Assembly: GCA_015488735.1 (NCBI GenBank)
Contig: WFNG01000185.1
Span: 1-58,685 of the forward strand
DNA: 58,685 nt
Direction: 5' to 3'
DNA from: Bacteroidales bacterium
GTDB taxonomy: Bacteria > Bacteroidota > Bacteroidia > Bacteroidales > F082
A program made the translations under genes and the position numbers. Shown piece by piece: positions 1-8,078 of the stretch (position 1 is its first letter; each line of letters starts with the position of its first letter). Below the pieces are notes generated by a model, which did no database searches, was not told the origin of the DNA, and worked only from the letters and a program-made list of their open reading frames with translations.

Positions 1-172
1 CCTGTAAACCCGCACTGCTGATGTATTCCAATTTACTTACATCGAGGACAATGTCTCTGTCCAGCGCCTCTAATTCTTTGGAAACAATTTCAGATGTTTC
101 CTCCGCATTGGTAGCATCCAATCTGTCGTAAAGCTTTATAACCAACTGATTATTCCTTTTAATCTCGACCAT
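1..172 (-). CDS. STAS-domain anti-anti-sigma factor (partial)
   Basis: The first 57 codons of a protein that runs off the left edge of the window. The start ATG (170-172) shares one base with the stop of the LuxC-fusion gene (TAATG), so the two are translationally coupled. The visible sequence has the STAS fold pattern: an N-terminal beta strand (LVIKLYDRLDA), a helix, then LDVSKLEYISSAGLQ. The serine pair in ISSAGL sits where RsbV and SpoIIAA are phosphorylated by their cognate kinase. From the family, this protein would bind or be phosphorylated by an RsbW-like kinase; the ATPase-GNAT protein at 9260-10735 in the same operon is the obvious candidate partner (inference). What lies downstream cannot be seen. 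Confidence 0.85.
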   Translation of the reverse strand, partial: MVEIKRNNQLVIKLYDRLDATNAEETSEIVSKELEALDRDIVLDVSKLEYISSAGLQ

Positions 173-2868
173 TACGCAAGTTTCCTTTCATCTTTTATAA
201 GTGATATTTTTCCTGTTTTCGGATTTCTCGGGATGGTGTTCGGTTTCACAATGGTAACTTTCACATCATTAATCAATCCGTTCTCGTACATAACGGATAA
301 TTCTTTGGAAAGTTTCATGATGGCTTCTCTCACCTGTGCCGATATGTCTGTAAATTCATCTTCTTTGGCTTCGACCATAATTTCAAGCAAGTCTTTGTTG
401 TTTTCCAGTTTTACATGCATCTGGAAGTGTGTGCTCAGCATGTCGAAGGGATAAACGGCCTTTGAGATGACATCGGGAGTGATGTTTCCGCCGCCGATGA
501 TGACGATGTCATCGCTACGTCCCAGCAATTCCAGAATTCTTGTTTTCCGTCCGCATTTACATTTCATTTCGACCCACCGGCACAGGTCGCCCACTTCGTA
601 ACGCACGGTAGGCATGAGTATCCGTTGAAGGTTGGTAACCACTATTTTGCCGGTTTCACCCGGTCTGACGGGCTGGTCAGTTTCGGGATCCAGAATTTCC
701 ACATAATGCAAATCTTCGTGTACATGATGAAGCGAGGTGCCTACAAGATGTTCACACTGGTAGCCGATGGCGCCCGTGTCGTTGGTGGTATATCCGGTGG
801 AAGCTATTTTTCTGACCCCCAGTACTTTTTTCAGATATTCACGTGATTCCTTAAACAGGTGTTCGCCGCCAACGGAGACTTTCTCAATTTTCAGGTCGAT
901 ATTGTGCGTTTGTACATATTCGGCAAGCGACAGCAAAACCGATGGTATGGAAATAATGGCATTGGCTTTGAAAAAGGTGAGGTTATGCACAATGGTTTCC
1001 ATGGGGTGGTTGCCGCCAATGGGCAGAATGGTACAGCCCGTATGTTCCAGCGCCTGGTTGTACGAAACAAAAGAGGCCCACATGTTACCGGCAAACAGCA
1101 GGTTGGCGACGCGGTCGTCTTTGTCGAAAACCGAAAGCCGCAGCCCTTTGCCCAGTCTTACCGTGTTGAAATGTTGCTCTTCGACGGTTCTGTAAACACT
1201 CTTGGGCGTTCCGGTAGTTCCTCCACTGGAAAAGATGAAACCGCCTTTTATTTCGCCACACAAAAGTCCATCGCCGGTTGGCGGCAGGTATTTCTTGTAA
1301 TCTTCGCCTTTCAGAAGAGGTAATTTTCTGAATGATTCGAAGCTGTCGAAGGTGATGCCTTTGTATCTTTCGGAAAGAAGCGGTGATTTTTCCCTGACGA
1401 TACCCACAATTCTTTTCAGCCGCGCCAAAGTCTGTTTGTCTCTTTCGTCATCCGGGAGAAAGTCAAATCCATCGCGGTCTGTGTCGTATCTTTCCCACAG
1501 AGCTTCTATCTGCCAGTCTGTTTCAAGATTGTTTCTGCCGAGTGATACCCATCGAACCAATTCGGCAATACCTTTTGAGCCATCGTGTGGTGTTCCGTGT
1601 TTTCGTACGGCCATTCGTCCGATTTCCACAAACCGGTCGGCGCCAATTAAAGCCAGCTGCGTAGATAACTTCTTGGCTCTTTCTTCACCGGCGAGGATGG
1701 AAACCGTTTGAATAAACTGCCCCATGGGTTCAACAATTTTCACCACTTCATCGAGTGTTTCTACTGGTTTAACAAATATTGTCCGGTTATGACAGGAAAT
1801 CTGAAACTCGGTATCGCTTTGGTAAACCACTGTTGCGAGACCGCTTTTGCTGAAATAATAATCTTCGTCGCCGGTGGCTTTGTTTACTTTGGCCAGTTCC
1901 CTGACTTTGGTAATCTCCACAGCTTCATCGTCGTAAACGATACCCTGAGGGATTTTCTCAGCCCAGCCGTCAAGTGCTTTGCCTATTTCGACCATCATCG
2001 CTTTGGCGAGCTTTTTACTCTCCACATAAACCGTGTGCGGAGAAGAGCAGGCCGACTGTTCCCACATGATGGCGTCTTTGGCAATGAGCCGTGCCGCCTC
2101 TTTGAGGCCTTTCCTTTGTAATTCATCTTTATCGACCATGACAAAGCTGTATTTTGGCCCGTATTCGATAAGCTTGCAATGAAGGCCGAGATTCTTCCGG
2201 TAGGAGCGGATGGTATCGGCACCACCATAAACCACGATGGCATCGCATTCCTGTTTCAGAATATTTTCGATGTTTTCGGTTCCGCCTTTCCAGTTGATAA
2301 GTGCCATGGCTTTGTGTAGCAGCCCTGTGTCATCAAAATCGCGCAGACTTTTGGCGAAAAGTACTGGAAAAACCGGATCCACTGTGGACATCTTCATAAG
2401 GTTTACATTTTTGCTCACCAGTCCCTGAATGAGGCTGTCCACACCTCCGACAAAAACATTTCCTGCCGAAACGTGCGTTACCACGCCAAGAGGCTCTGTT
2501 TTTATATAGCCTCTGAAATAGTGGTTGTAGGCCCATTTGTTAAGGTAATCTTTGTCGCCGAGGTCGGAGTTGAGCCTTGTAAGCATGCCATCGCGGCTGA
2601 GCAGCGAACACATGGTCTTGATACCTTCGGCAATCATCTCTTTGCTAAAACCTATGCGGGAAGGCAAAAATTCGAGGGCTTCTTTCCTGTATTTATAATC
2701 CTCGTTGCGCCAGGCGTTGGAAACCTTATCGAAAACATCCACGATAGCATCCACTTTTAGTTTGGCCACCTCCTTTTTCAGCGTTTTGGCTCTGCTGATG
2801 ATATCCCTTACCTCATTTTCGGTAAGTTGGTCTGTCGTTTGTGTTTCTCCGAAGATATAAAATTCCAT
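172..2868 (-). CDS. LuxC acyl reductase fused to PaaK-like adenylate-forming domain
   Basis: An 898-residue two-domain enzyme. Residues about 1-460 are a LuxC-type acyl-CoA/acyl-enzyme reductase: an NAD(P)H-binding region around residues 126-245, and the catalytic cysteine Cys274 in QSACSSP, as in bacterial luminescence LuxC. Residues about 475-898 are a phenylacetate-CoA-ligase-like adenylation domain: ATP loop SSGGTTGTPK at 547-556, TGYTTNDTGAIGY at 691-703, RYEVGD at 756-761, GRSDD at 783-787, and a C-terminal PRNPKTGK with the late lysine. LuxC is normally a stand-alone protein of about 480 residues, so the second half is an addition. The fusion suggests that an acid is adenylated, perhaps thioesterified, and passed directly to the reductase to give an aldehyde (inference). 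It is in an operon with luxE and two further adenylation enzymes. The substrate is unknown. Confidence 0.9.
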   Translation of the reverse strand: MEFYIFGETQTTDQLTENEVRDIISRAKTLKKEVAKLKVDAIVDVFDKVSNAWRNEDYKYRKEALEFLPSRIGFSKEMIAEGIKTMCSLLSRDGMLTRLNSDLGDKDYLNKWAYNHYFRGYIKTEPLGVVTHVSAGNVFVGGVDSLIQGLVSKNVNLMKMSTVDPVFPVLFAKSLRDFDDTGLLHKAMALINWKGGTENIENILKQECDAIVVYGGADTIRSYRKNLGLHCKLIEYGPKYSFVMVDKDELQRKGLKEAARLIAKDAIMWEQSACSSPHTVYVESKKLAKAMMVEIGKALDGWAEKIPQGIVYDDEAVEITKVRELAKVNKATGDEDYYFSKSGLATVVYQSDTEFQISCHNRTIFVKPVETLDEVVKIVEPMGQFIQTVSILAGEERAKKLSTQLALIGADRFVEIGRMAVRKHGTPHDGSKGIAELVRWVSLGRNNLETDWQIEALWERYDTDRDGFDFLPDDERDKQTLARLKRIVGIVREKSPLLSERYKGITFDSFESFRKLPLLKGEDYKKYLPPTGDGLLCGEIKGGFIFSSGGTTGTPKSVYRTVEEQHFNTVRLGKGLRLSVFDKDDRVANLLFAGNMWASFVSYNQALEHTGCTILPIGGNHPMETIVHNLTFFKANAIISIPSVLLSLAEYVQTHNIDLKIEKVSVGGEHLFKESREYLKKVLGVRKIASTGYTTNDTGAIGYQCEHLVGTSLHHVHEDLHYVEILDPETDQPVRPGETGKIVVTNLQRILMPTVRYEVGDLCRWVEMKCKCGRKTRILELLGRSDDIVIIGGGNITPDVISKAVYPFDMLSTHFQMHVKLENNKDLLEIMVEAKEDEFTDISAQVREAIMKLSKELSVMYENGLINDVKVTIVKPNTIPRNPKTGKISLIKDERKLA

Positions 2869-2880
2869 GGTTGTTATGTT

Positions 2881-3909
2881 TTATTTTGACTTTCTTGTTA
2901 ATTCATTTTCAAGTTCTTCTATTGAAGGTAATTTTGTTTTAATGTCTTCAGGAATTGAATCAGTTAATTTGTATTCAGTTATTCCCATCGGCTTATTAAT
3001 GTCTCTAAGTGCATATTCCACCTCTATTTTGTCCTTTTTTTTACACAGAAGAATTCCGATTGAAGGATTATCACCTTGTTTTTTTAATTGACTGTCAACA
3101 GCGGATAAATAAAAATTCAATTTTCCTGCAAATTCAGGTTTAAACCTTCCCGCTTTTAATTCAATTACAATGAAACACCTTAGTTCCATATGGTAAAACA
3201 ATAAGTCTATAAAATAATCATTTTCACTTATTTCTATTTTATATTGTTTTCCCAAAAATGCAAATCCTTTTCCTAGTTCTAATAAAAATCTGGTGATATT
3301 TTTAATCAATTCATTTTCTATTGCAATTTCAAGAGCATCATCGTGAAGACCGAGAAAATCAAAGTTATAAGGATCTTTTAATATTTCGGTTGCTAGTTTT
3401 GATTGTTCTTCAGGAAGTGTTTGTTTAAAATTATTGTCAGCAATGCCAAGTCGGCTGTAATAATTATTTTCAATCTGAATCTCTAAGGTGTTTCTGTCCC
3501 AGCCTTTTTTGATGATTTCATTACAATAAAATTCCGCTTCATCTATATTTTTTACTTTTGTAATAATTAAGCGGTTATGCCCCCATGGAATTTGTGCCAC
3601 GCTTTGTGGCACAAATTGATATTTTTCTGAATAAAATCGATACCACTGAATAATTGCATAAATATTTCTGCGTGAGAACCCTTTAATCTCAGGAAATTCA
3701 TGTTTTAATTCAATTGCTATTTGTTCAATTAATTTACTTCCCCATTTTGCCTTTTCTTGTTTTTCCGAAATATCTTTTCCAATCTGCCAATACATTTCAA
3801 GAAGTTGAGAATTAATGGAGTATGCAACTTTCATCCTGGCAGCATGAATTTTGGATTTTAATTCTGATATCCAGTTTTTATATTCCGAAAAATCTAATTC
3901 TTTTTTCAT
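2881..3909 (-). CDS. YhcG/DUF1016 family PD-(D/E)XK nuclease-like protein
   Basis: A 342-residue protein of the YhcG (DUF1016) family. An N-terminal helical DUF1016 domain (about 8-150, with INSQLLEMYWQIG) is followed by a PD-(D/E)XK nuclease-fold domain at about 175-320. Asp235 in YFIDLLFY and Glu250/Lys252 in VIELKAG fit the active-site pattern. Family members are found near restriction-modification and defence genes; their role is not settled. The gene looks visibly more AT-rich than its neighbours and lies between luxE and the luxC fusion, with only 12 bp before the latter's ATG, so it appears to have been inserted into the operon. Just upstream in the same reading frame are the remains of another DUF1016 N-terminus. 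Function here unknown. Confidence 0.85.
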   Translation of the reverse strand: MKKELDFSEYKNWISELKSKIHAARMKVAYSINSQLLEMYWQIGKDISEKQEKAKWGSKLIEQIAIELKHEFPEIKGFSRRNIYAIIQWYRFYSEKYQFVPQSVAQIPWGHNRLIITKVKNIDEAEFYCNEIIKKGWDRNTLEIQIENNYYSRLGIADNNFKQTLPEEQSKLATEILKDPYNFDFLGLHDDALEIAIENELIKNITRFLLELGKGFAFLGKQYKIEISENDYFIDLLFYHMELRCFIVIELKAGRFKPEFAGKLNFYLSAVDSQLKKQGDNPSIGILLCKKKDKIEVEYALRDINKPMGITEYKLTDSIPEDIKTKLPSIEELENELTRKSK

Positions 3910-3912
3910 TTT

Positions 3913-4020
3913 TCAATAGGCATTTGTCATTTCTACATTTATTGCTGAAACAACATTATTCTTAGCTTTATAATAAACAGAACCAATATTCTCAATGAGT
4001 TCTTTATATCAATATTCCAT
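3913..4020 (-). pseudogene. Remnant of a second DUF1016 N-terminal domain
   Basis: Reading the minus strand from ATG 4018-4020 gives M-E-Y-stop, then 31 codons beginning YKELIENIGSVYYKAK and ending INVEMTNAY, then a TGA exactly where DUF1016 proteins have the conserved Trp of YW-x-IG. It is in frame with the intact gene that starts at 3909. It aligns with that gene's own N-terminus (YKNWISELKSKIHAAR and INSQLLEMYW): shared Y-K, I, S, A-K/R, V, A/S-I-N and the A/M-Y-W position. Two stop codons make it non-functional as read. It is probably the leftover start of a tandem or replaced paralogue. Confidence 0.6.
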
Positions 4021-4062
4021 TTGTTTTGTCAAATTATGCATTAGTTTTTCTGTTCGATGGTA

Positions 4063-5196
4063 CTAATTTTTCGATTGTTCGTGTGTTGCTTTTAAAAGCT
4101 CGGTAGCTGTTATGGCACAGCCTTCGTGTTTTTTTAGTCCGGCACGACCTTTCAGCTCAATATACTGCCCCGTTCTGCCGCATGGACAGTGCGAATGTAT
4201 GATGGCATAGTCGGTGGAAAGAATGGAAAGAGCAGGCTGTGCATAATTGTAAGGCGAGATGACCTGTAAAAGACCTTTTTCTCCCTCTGGAAGTACCTGT
4301 AGCGTCCCCGGTTTTCTTACAAAAGCCCTGGAATAAACGGGCACATGAAAATGATGATGCTCGCAGGTGATGTAAGGAACGCCATGTTCCACAAATCCGT
4401 AAACATCGCGGATGCGACTCTCGTCAATACCGAGATAATCCTTTGTCAGTGAGGCAAATTCATCGAAAGGTATGGATTTGGACTCTGCTGTTTTCCATCC
4501 GCCGGCAATGATAATCAGGCTCTCCTCCGGGAAATGAAACCGGATATCATTCTCCTTCATGTACAAAAGTGTATCGTAGATAAAGGCGGGAAAACCGACA
4601 ATGCGTAACGGGATACCATCTTTCTGGAAATCAGCAAAGGTGTCCACACACTGTTTTTCGTTGAAATAAGCTTTTCCGTTTTCGTCTGCATCAATAGCAA
4701 ATATCTTTTTGTTGGCCGGGGCAAAAGTGGAGTACATCTGATGGGCATAGGCAGCCCCTTTACCTTCTGATACGCGCGGTGAGTAGGCAAAAATCTGATA
4801 ATTTACTTTTTTGTCGCTTTTCAGGTGATAGCTTTCGATGATACGTTCCCGCATCAGCGATTGCCTGTTTTGGGAAGCTTTGTCCCAGGAGATATGGCTT
4901 TTTTGCCCGCTGGTTCCGCTGGAGGTAAACGTGGCGGCTACTTCTGACTTGTCAATGGAAAGCAAATCGTACCACTTAAAAGCATCTACGATAAAATGAG
5001 GAATGTAGGCCACATCGTCAATTGTCCTGACTTTTTCGATATTGAAATTCCCGGCATCGCAGAGGTTTTTATATACTTTACTGTGACTATAGTGAAACAT
5101 AAAGGCCTCTTTTACAGCTTCTAAAAAAATACGGTCACTCTCCCGGGTGTGATTTAGCGCATCTTTGATTTCGAATAACTTATCTAAATATTTCAT
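4063..5196 (-). CDS. luxE: LuxE-type acyl-protein synthetase
   Basis: A 377-residue protein of the LuxE family (acyl-protein synthetase, the fatty-acid-activating subunit of the luminescence fatty acid reductase; Vibrio LuxE is about the same length). The ATP loop SSGTSGQKS is at 92-100, DVYGFVEHGVPY lies in the central region, and a CPCGRTGQ metal-ligand-like motif is near residue 340. Near the C-terminus, Cys360 in HEGCAIT sits where LuxE carries the cysteine that accepts the acyl group before transfer to LuxC. The reductase partner is probably the LuxC fusion encoded downstream. No LuxD (thioesterase) or LuxAB (luciferase) is seen, so the aldehyde presumably has another use (inference). 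The gene is followed by the YhcG remnant and gene, and preceded by a 196-bp repeat-containing gap. Confidence 0.9.
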   Translation of the reverse strand: MKYLDKLFEIKDALNHTRESDRIFLEAVKEAFMFHYSHSKVYKNLCDAGNFNIEKVRTIDDVAYIPHFIVDAFKWYDLLSIDKSEVAATFTSSGTSGQKSHISWDKASQNRQSLMRERIIESYHLKSDKKVNYQIFAYSPRVSEGKGAAYAHQMYSTFAPANKKIFAIDADENGKAYFNEKQCVDTFADFQKDGIPLRIVGFPAFIYDTLLYMKENDIRFHFPEESLIIIAGGWKTAESKSIPFDEFASLTKDYLGIDESRIRDVYGFVEHGVPYITCEHHHFHVPVYSRAFVRKPGTLQVLPEGEKGLLQVISPYNYAQPALSILSTDYAIIHSHCPCGRTGQYIELKGRAGLKKHEGCAITATELLKATHEQSKN

Positions 5197-5250
5197 GGTT
5201 GTGATATTATCCTATTTTATATTTGTCTTTTGTATCAGTTTAACATTGCT

Positions 5251-5273
5251 GGTCAGGATTTGTAATCCTGACC
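5251..5273. repeat. REP-like perfect hairpin, copy 1
   Basis: A perfect inverted repeat, GGTCAGGATT-TGT-AATCCTGACC: 10-bp arms and a 3-nt loop, preceded by GCT. It is a variant of the hairpin at 5325-5347 and lies in the opposite orientation to it. No T-run follows it in the direction of the operon, so it is unlikely to be a simple terminator for that strand. Confidence 0.75.
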
Positions 5274-5324
5274 TTTTTGTATATGTATCGATTCTTGTAT
5301 CACTCTAAGTTTCTTTTCTCTTGG

Positions 5325-5347
5325 GGTCGGGATTGCAAATCCCGACC
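5325..5347. repeat. REP-like perfect hairpin, copy 2
   Basis: A perfect inverted repeat, GGTCGGGATT-GCA-AATCCCGACC, followed by AGC. Read in reverse complement it begins GCTGGTCGGGATT and matches copy 1 apart from a compensated A-to-G change in each arm and one loop base. Two elements in inverted orientation 51 bp apart resemble a BIME, the paired arrangement of bacterial REP sequences. Whether it is dispersed in the genome cannot be seen here. Confidence 0.75.
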
Positions 5348-5393
5348 AGCACAAACGCCAGCACAAAAACCAGTATAAACACCGGCACAAGTT
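5346..5393. repeat. 12-nt tandem repeat, four degenerate copies
   Basis: Four consecutive 12-nt units directly abut copy 2 of the REP-like hairpin: CCAGCACAAACG, CCAGCACAAAAA, CCAGTATAAACA and CCGGCACAAGTT. The last unit runs into the stop codon of the upstream PaaK-like gene. Copy number may vary by slippage; the function is unknown. Confidence 0.6.
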
Positions 5394-6700
5394 TATCTTA
5401 CCCGTTTGTCATTTAATCGTTTTACTTTTCCGGTTATAGGGCTTCGGGGGAGTTTTCCGAGTTCCACAAATTCAATTTCCAGGATGACAAGTCCCATTTC
5501 CTCACCGACTTTTATGTCGTCAATATTTTTTTCAATATTCTTCTTAATATTTTCTGAAACTCTCCGGGACTCTTCCACATCGGAAGATTCAATTCGGAGT
5601 ACTATTTTTAATTTGGCTCCGCTAATGTCGTCCAGCACAAACTGGTAGTTTGCACTTATGCCATGACCTGACACATATTCGGAAAAAGATTTCTCTACCA
5701 CGTCCATGGAGATATAAGCACCGCCGATTTTGAAATCGTCGCCCGCTCTGCCGCCGATGATAAAGGTGGGGTTTTTGTCGCCGCAGGCACAGGCTTTGCC
5801 GGTCCATTTGGCCACATCGCCGATTCTGTATCGGATGATGGGCTGTGACAGCCGTTCCAGATTGGTGATGAGTACTTCTCCGGTTTCTCCCGGCTCGCAG
5901 ACTCTGTTTTCTTCAAAATTATAGAACTCCACAAATTGGAAATCTGTTGGAAGATGATATTCGTTTGAAGCACAGCTATCGCATTGATAACCAATTAACC
6001 CGCAATCGGCACTGGTATAGGCAAGCGATTCTATTTTTACACTACTACCAAAAGCTTTTCTCAAATGCGAACGGATCATCTCGCTCATGTGCTCGCCGGC
6101 ATAGCCGATAATTTTTACAAAATCAACGTTCAGGTTTTGTTGCAGGATTTTATCGGCGAGAATCACAAAAACCGTGGGAAGGCTCAACAAAACCGTGGGC
6201 TTGAACTCCATGATATACCTTAGTATTTCGTCGAAATCGATGTTGGCAGAAATGGGCAGATGTGTGGCGCCGATAAGTCGGATGTTGTCGTGCAAAGCAA
6301 TAAAAGATGGCCATAAACTACCGGCCACAAACAGGTTAGCAACCACGTCTTCTTCCTTTATACCCATCAGCCGCAGCGCATCGGCCTGTCGTTTCAGAAA
6401 TTTATCCCATTCTTCATAGGTCAGCATGGTATATCTTGCCAATCCTGAAGAGCCACCTGTTGAAGTGATGATGGTCTTTTTCAAAGGCATGTCCAGTGTC
6501 AGCATCTTTGTCGATTTGGGATAGCTGTTGTTATACAACTCGTCTTTTGTCAGAATGGGAACTTCTAACCACGTTTTATAGGTCGAAATTTCCGGCAGCG
6601 CTTTATACTTATCCTGATAAAATGCCGACTTTTCTTTTGCAAAGTTGAAAACCGAAAGGGCTTTTTGCAATGATTTTTCTTTTGATATTTGATGAAACAT
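5393..6700 (-). CDS. PaaK-like adenylate-forming enzyme
   Basis: A 435-residue single-domain enzyme of the phenylacetate-CoA ligase (PaaK) branch of the ANL superfamily, which activates a carboxylic acid with ATP and usually passes it to CoA. Motifs in order: STGGSSGLAR (80-89, ATP loop), YTSADCGLIGYQCD in the middle, IIRYRIGD, a CACGDKNP metal-ligand motif, GGRAGDDFKIGG, and a C-terminal PRSPITGKVKRLNDKR with the catalytic-type lysine. It strongly resembles the C-terminal half of the LuxC fusion, suggesting duplication within the cluster. The divergent adenylation gene ends 2 bp before its ATG, so the two are probably co-translated. The substrate is unknown; a fatty or aryl acid is plausible. 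Confidence 0.88.
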   Translation of the reverse strand: MFHQISKEKSLQKALSVFNFAKEKSAFYQDKYKALPEISTYKTWLEVPILTKDELYNNSYPKSTKMLTLDMPLKKTIITSTGGSSGLARYTMLTYEEWDKFLKRQADALRLMGIKEEDVVANLFVAGSLWPSFIALHDNIRLIGATHLPISANIDFDEILRYIMEFKPTVLLSLPTVFVILADKILQQNLNVDFVKIIGYAGEHMSEMIRSHLRKAFGSSVKIESLAYTSADCGLIGYQCDSCASNEYHLPTDFQFVEFYNFEENRVCEPGETGEVLITNLERLSQPIIRYRIGDVAKWTGKACACGDKNPTFIIGGRAGDDFKIGGAYISMDVVEKSFSEYVSGHGISANYQFVLDDISGAKLKIVLRIESSDVEESRRVSENIKKNIEKNIDDIKVGEEMGLVILEIEFVELGKLPRSPITGKVKRLNDKRVR

Positions 6701-6702
6701 AA

Positions 6703-8052
6703 TTAACTCCTGACTGTATGATGTTTTTTTGCTAAGTTTTTATCGGATATGGGTGCTGTTTTCACTTTTATTAAGTCCTCGTTTACCGCTGACGATAACT
6801 TGTCATATTTTGCGGCAAACTCGTTGGATGAAACTTTCAGAAACCGGACGAGTTCTTTCTGATATTTCTCTTCCAGCCCGGCTTTCTCTTCCAGCACAAA
6901 TATAGTGAATTCTAAAAATTCCACGTCTTCTTTTTCTATTTTCAGGACTTCATAAAGACCGCCGTACCTGTACGTTTCCTCAAGTGAATCCAGGAAATCG
7001 CCGCTGGCATAAATGTTCAGATTTGTACCGTAGAAAACGACTGAATCGCTCACCCTGCCAAAGACATAAAGTATCTCATCGGGCAGGCTGGCGTAAAGTT
7101 CTTTGCCGATACCCGTATTTTCAAAAATTTCTTTCCTGATAACGCCTCCCGTATCCTTCGTGTTGTAACGAATAAGCGGAACAAACTGGTCTTTCGTAAC
7201 GACAAGGTTGTCACCGATGGTCTCCATAAGCGCCAGGTTATTTTTCACAAACAACATGGGGGGATTTTCGTCATCAAACAGCTTCTTGGAGATTTCCGGA
7301 TGACGGTTTAGAAACTTCCGCAGCAGGATAGTCTCTCTGCTTTCGATACCCAAATCGCCCGTATCTGCCGAGCCGTAACCTGTTTTTGCCACGTAAACAT
7401 TGTCGGGGTCGTGGCCGAACTTAACAGCTGTCTTCTCTCTGAAACTTTCCGTAAAATACTCTCCCACAACGGCGAAATAAACCTTTCCGTTTAACAGCTC
7501 TTTTTCATTCCGAAGCAGCGAGTAGAGGATGTTGATACTGGAAGGATTGGTAACCCAGACAATCTGGTCAAACATGCCGCCAAATTCTTTTGCAATATGC
7601 GCCGACTCTTTCAGGTCGATACCCGGTGTTGCCACCACCATGCCATCCGTTTTGCCGGCCAGACTTCTGAATGTGCAGGCGAGTTGCATGCCGCCTATCC
7701 AGGTTCCCAACGCCAGCGAAACAATGACAAGCGTCGATTTTTTGTCTATCGAATAGTTGTCGATGAATAAATTCTTCACTTTTTCGATATAATCTTCTTC
7801 GTCCAATGACTCTTTCAGCCACAGCACACTACCGCTTTTTGAGAAACCGCTGGAGGCGCCAATCAAAAAACATTTGTCAAAAGTGTTTTCCCGGATAAGC
7901 TCTTTTATGGGATAGGTTAAAAGATAATTTTGTTTGTTAATGATGGGAATGTCCTCCCAATAATCAACCTCTTTGATATTGTGTTCCGAGAGAAACCTGT
8001 CGTATCCTTTTACGGTTTTTCTGACATTTTCAAACAAATCAAATTTATCCAT
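6703..8052 (-). CDS. Divergent adenylate-forming-like protein
   Basis: A 449-residue relative of PaaK/LuxE proteins with altered core motifs. The ATP loop is GASSGFSKSGS (65-75) instead of the usual SSGGTTGTPK. The middle motif is GYGSADTGDLGIE, the hinge side is IRYNTKD followed by GRVSDSVVFYG, and the C-terminus ends in NLAKKHHTVRS without the TGK motif of its neighbours. It may activate a different acid, act as an accessory or acyltransferase-like subunit, or be catalytically reduced; sequence alone does not decide. It lies between the MFS exporter (26-bp gap) and the PaaK-like enzyme (2-bp gap), firmly inside the operon. Confidence 0.75.
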   Translation of the reverse strand: MDKFDLFENVRKTVKGYDRFLSEHNIKEVDYWEDIPIINKQNYLLTYPIKELIRENTFDKCFLIGASSGFSKSGSVLWLKESLDEEDYIEKVKNLFIDNYSIDKKSTLVIVSLALGTWIGGMQLACTFRSLAGKTDGMVVATPGIDLKESAHIAKEFGGMFDQIVWVTNPSSINILYSLLRNEKELLNGKVYFAVVGEYFTESFREKTAVKFGHDPDNVYVAKTGYGSADTGDLGIESRETILLRKFLNRHPEISKKLFDDENPPMLFVKNNLALMETIGDNLVVTKDQFVPLIRYNTKDTGGVIRKEIFENTGIGKELYASLPDEILYVFGRVSDSVVFYGTNLNIYASGDFLDSLEETYRYGGLYEVLKIEKEDVEFLEFTIFVLEEKAGLEEKYQKELVRFLKVSSNEFAAKYDKLSSAVNEDLIKVKTAPISDKNLAKKHHTVRS

Positions 8053-8078
8053 AACTTTGATTTTAAGTATTTTAACTA

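Noticed and set aside
859-1323. Several long plus-strand open frames opposite the LuxC fusion
   Set aside because: They are antisense shadows of a gene with clear domain motifs throughout.
5251-5280. Hairpin read as a terminator
   Set aside because: The T run lies on the plus strand only; the operon is on the minus strand, so this is not a terminator for it.
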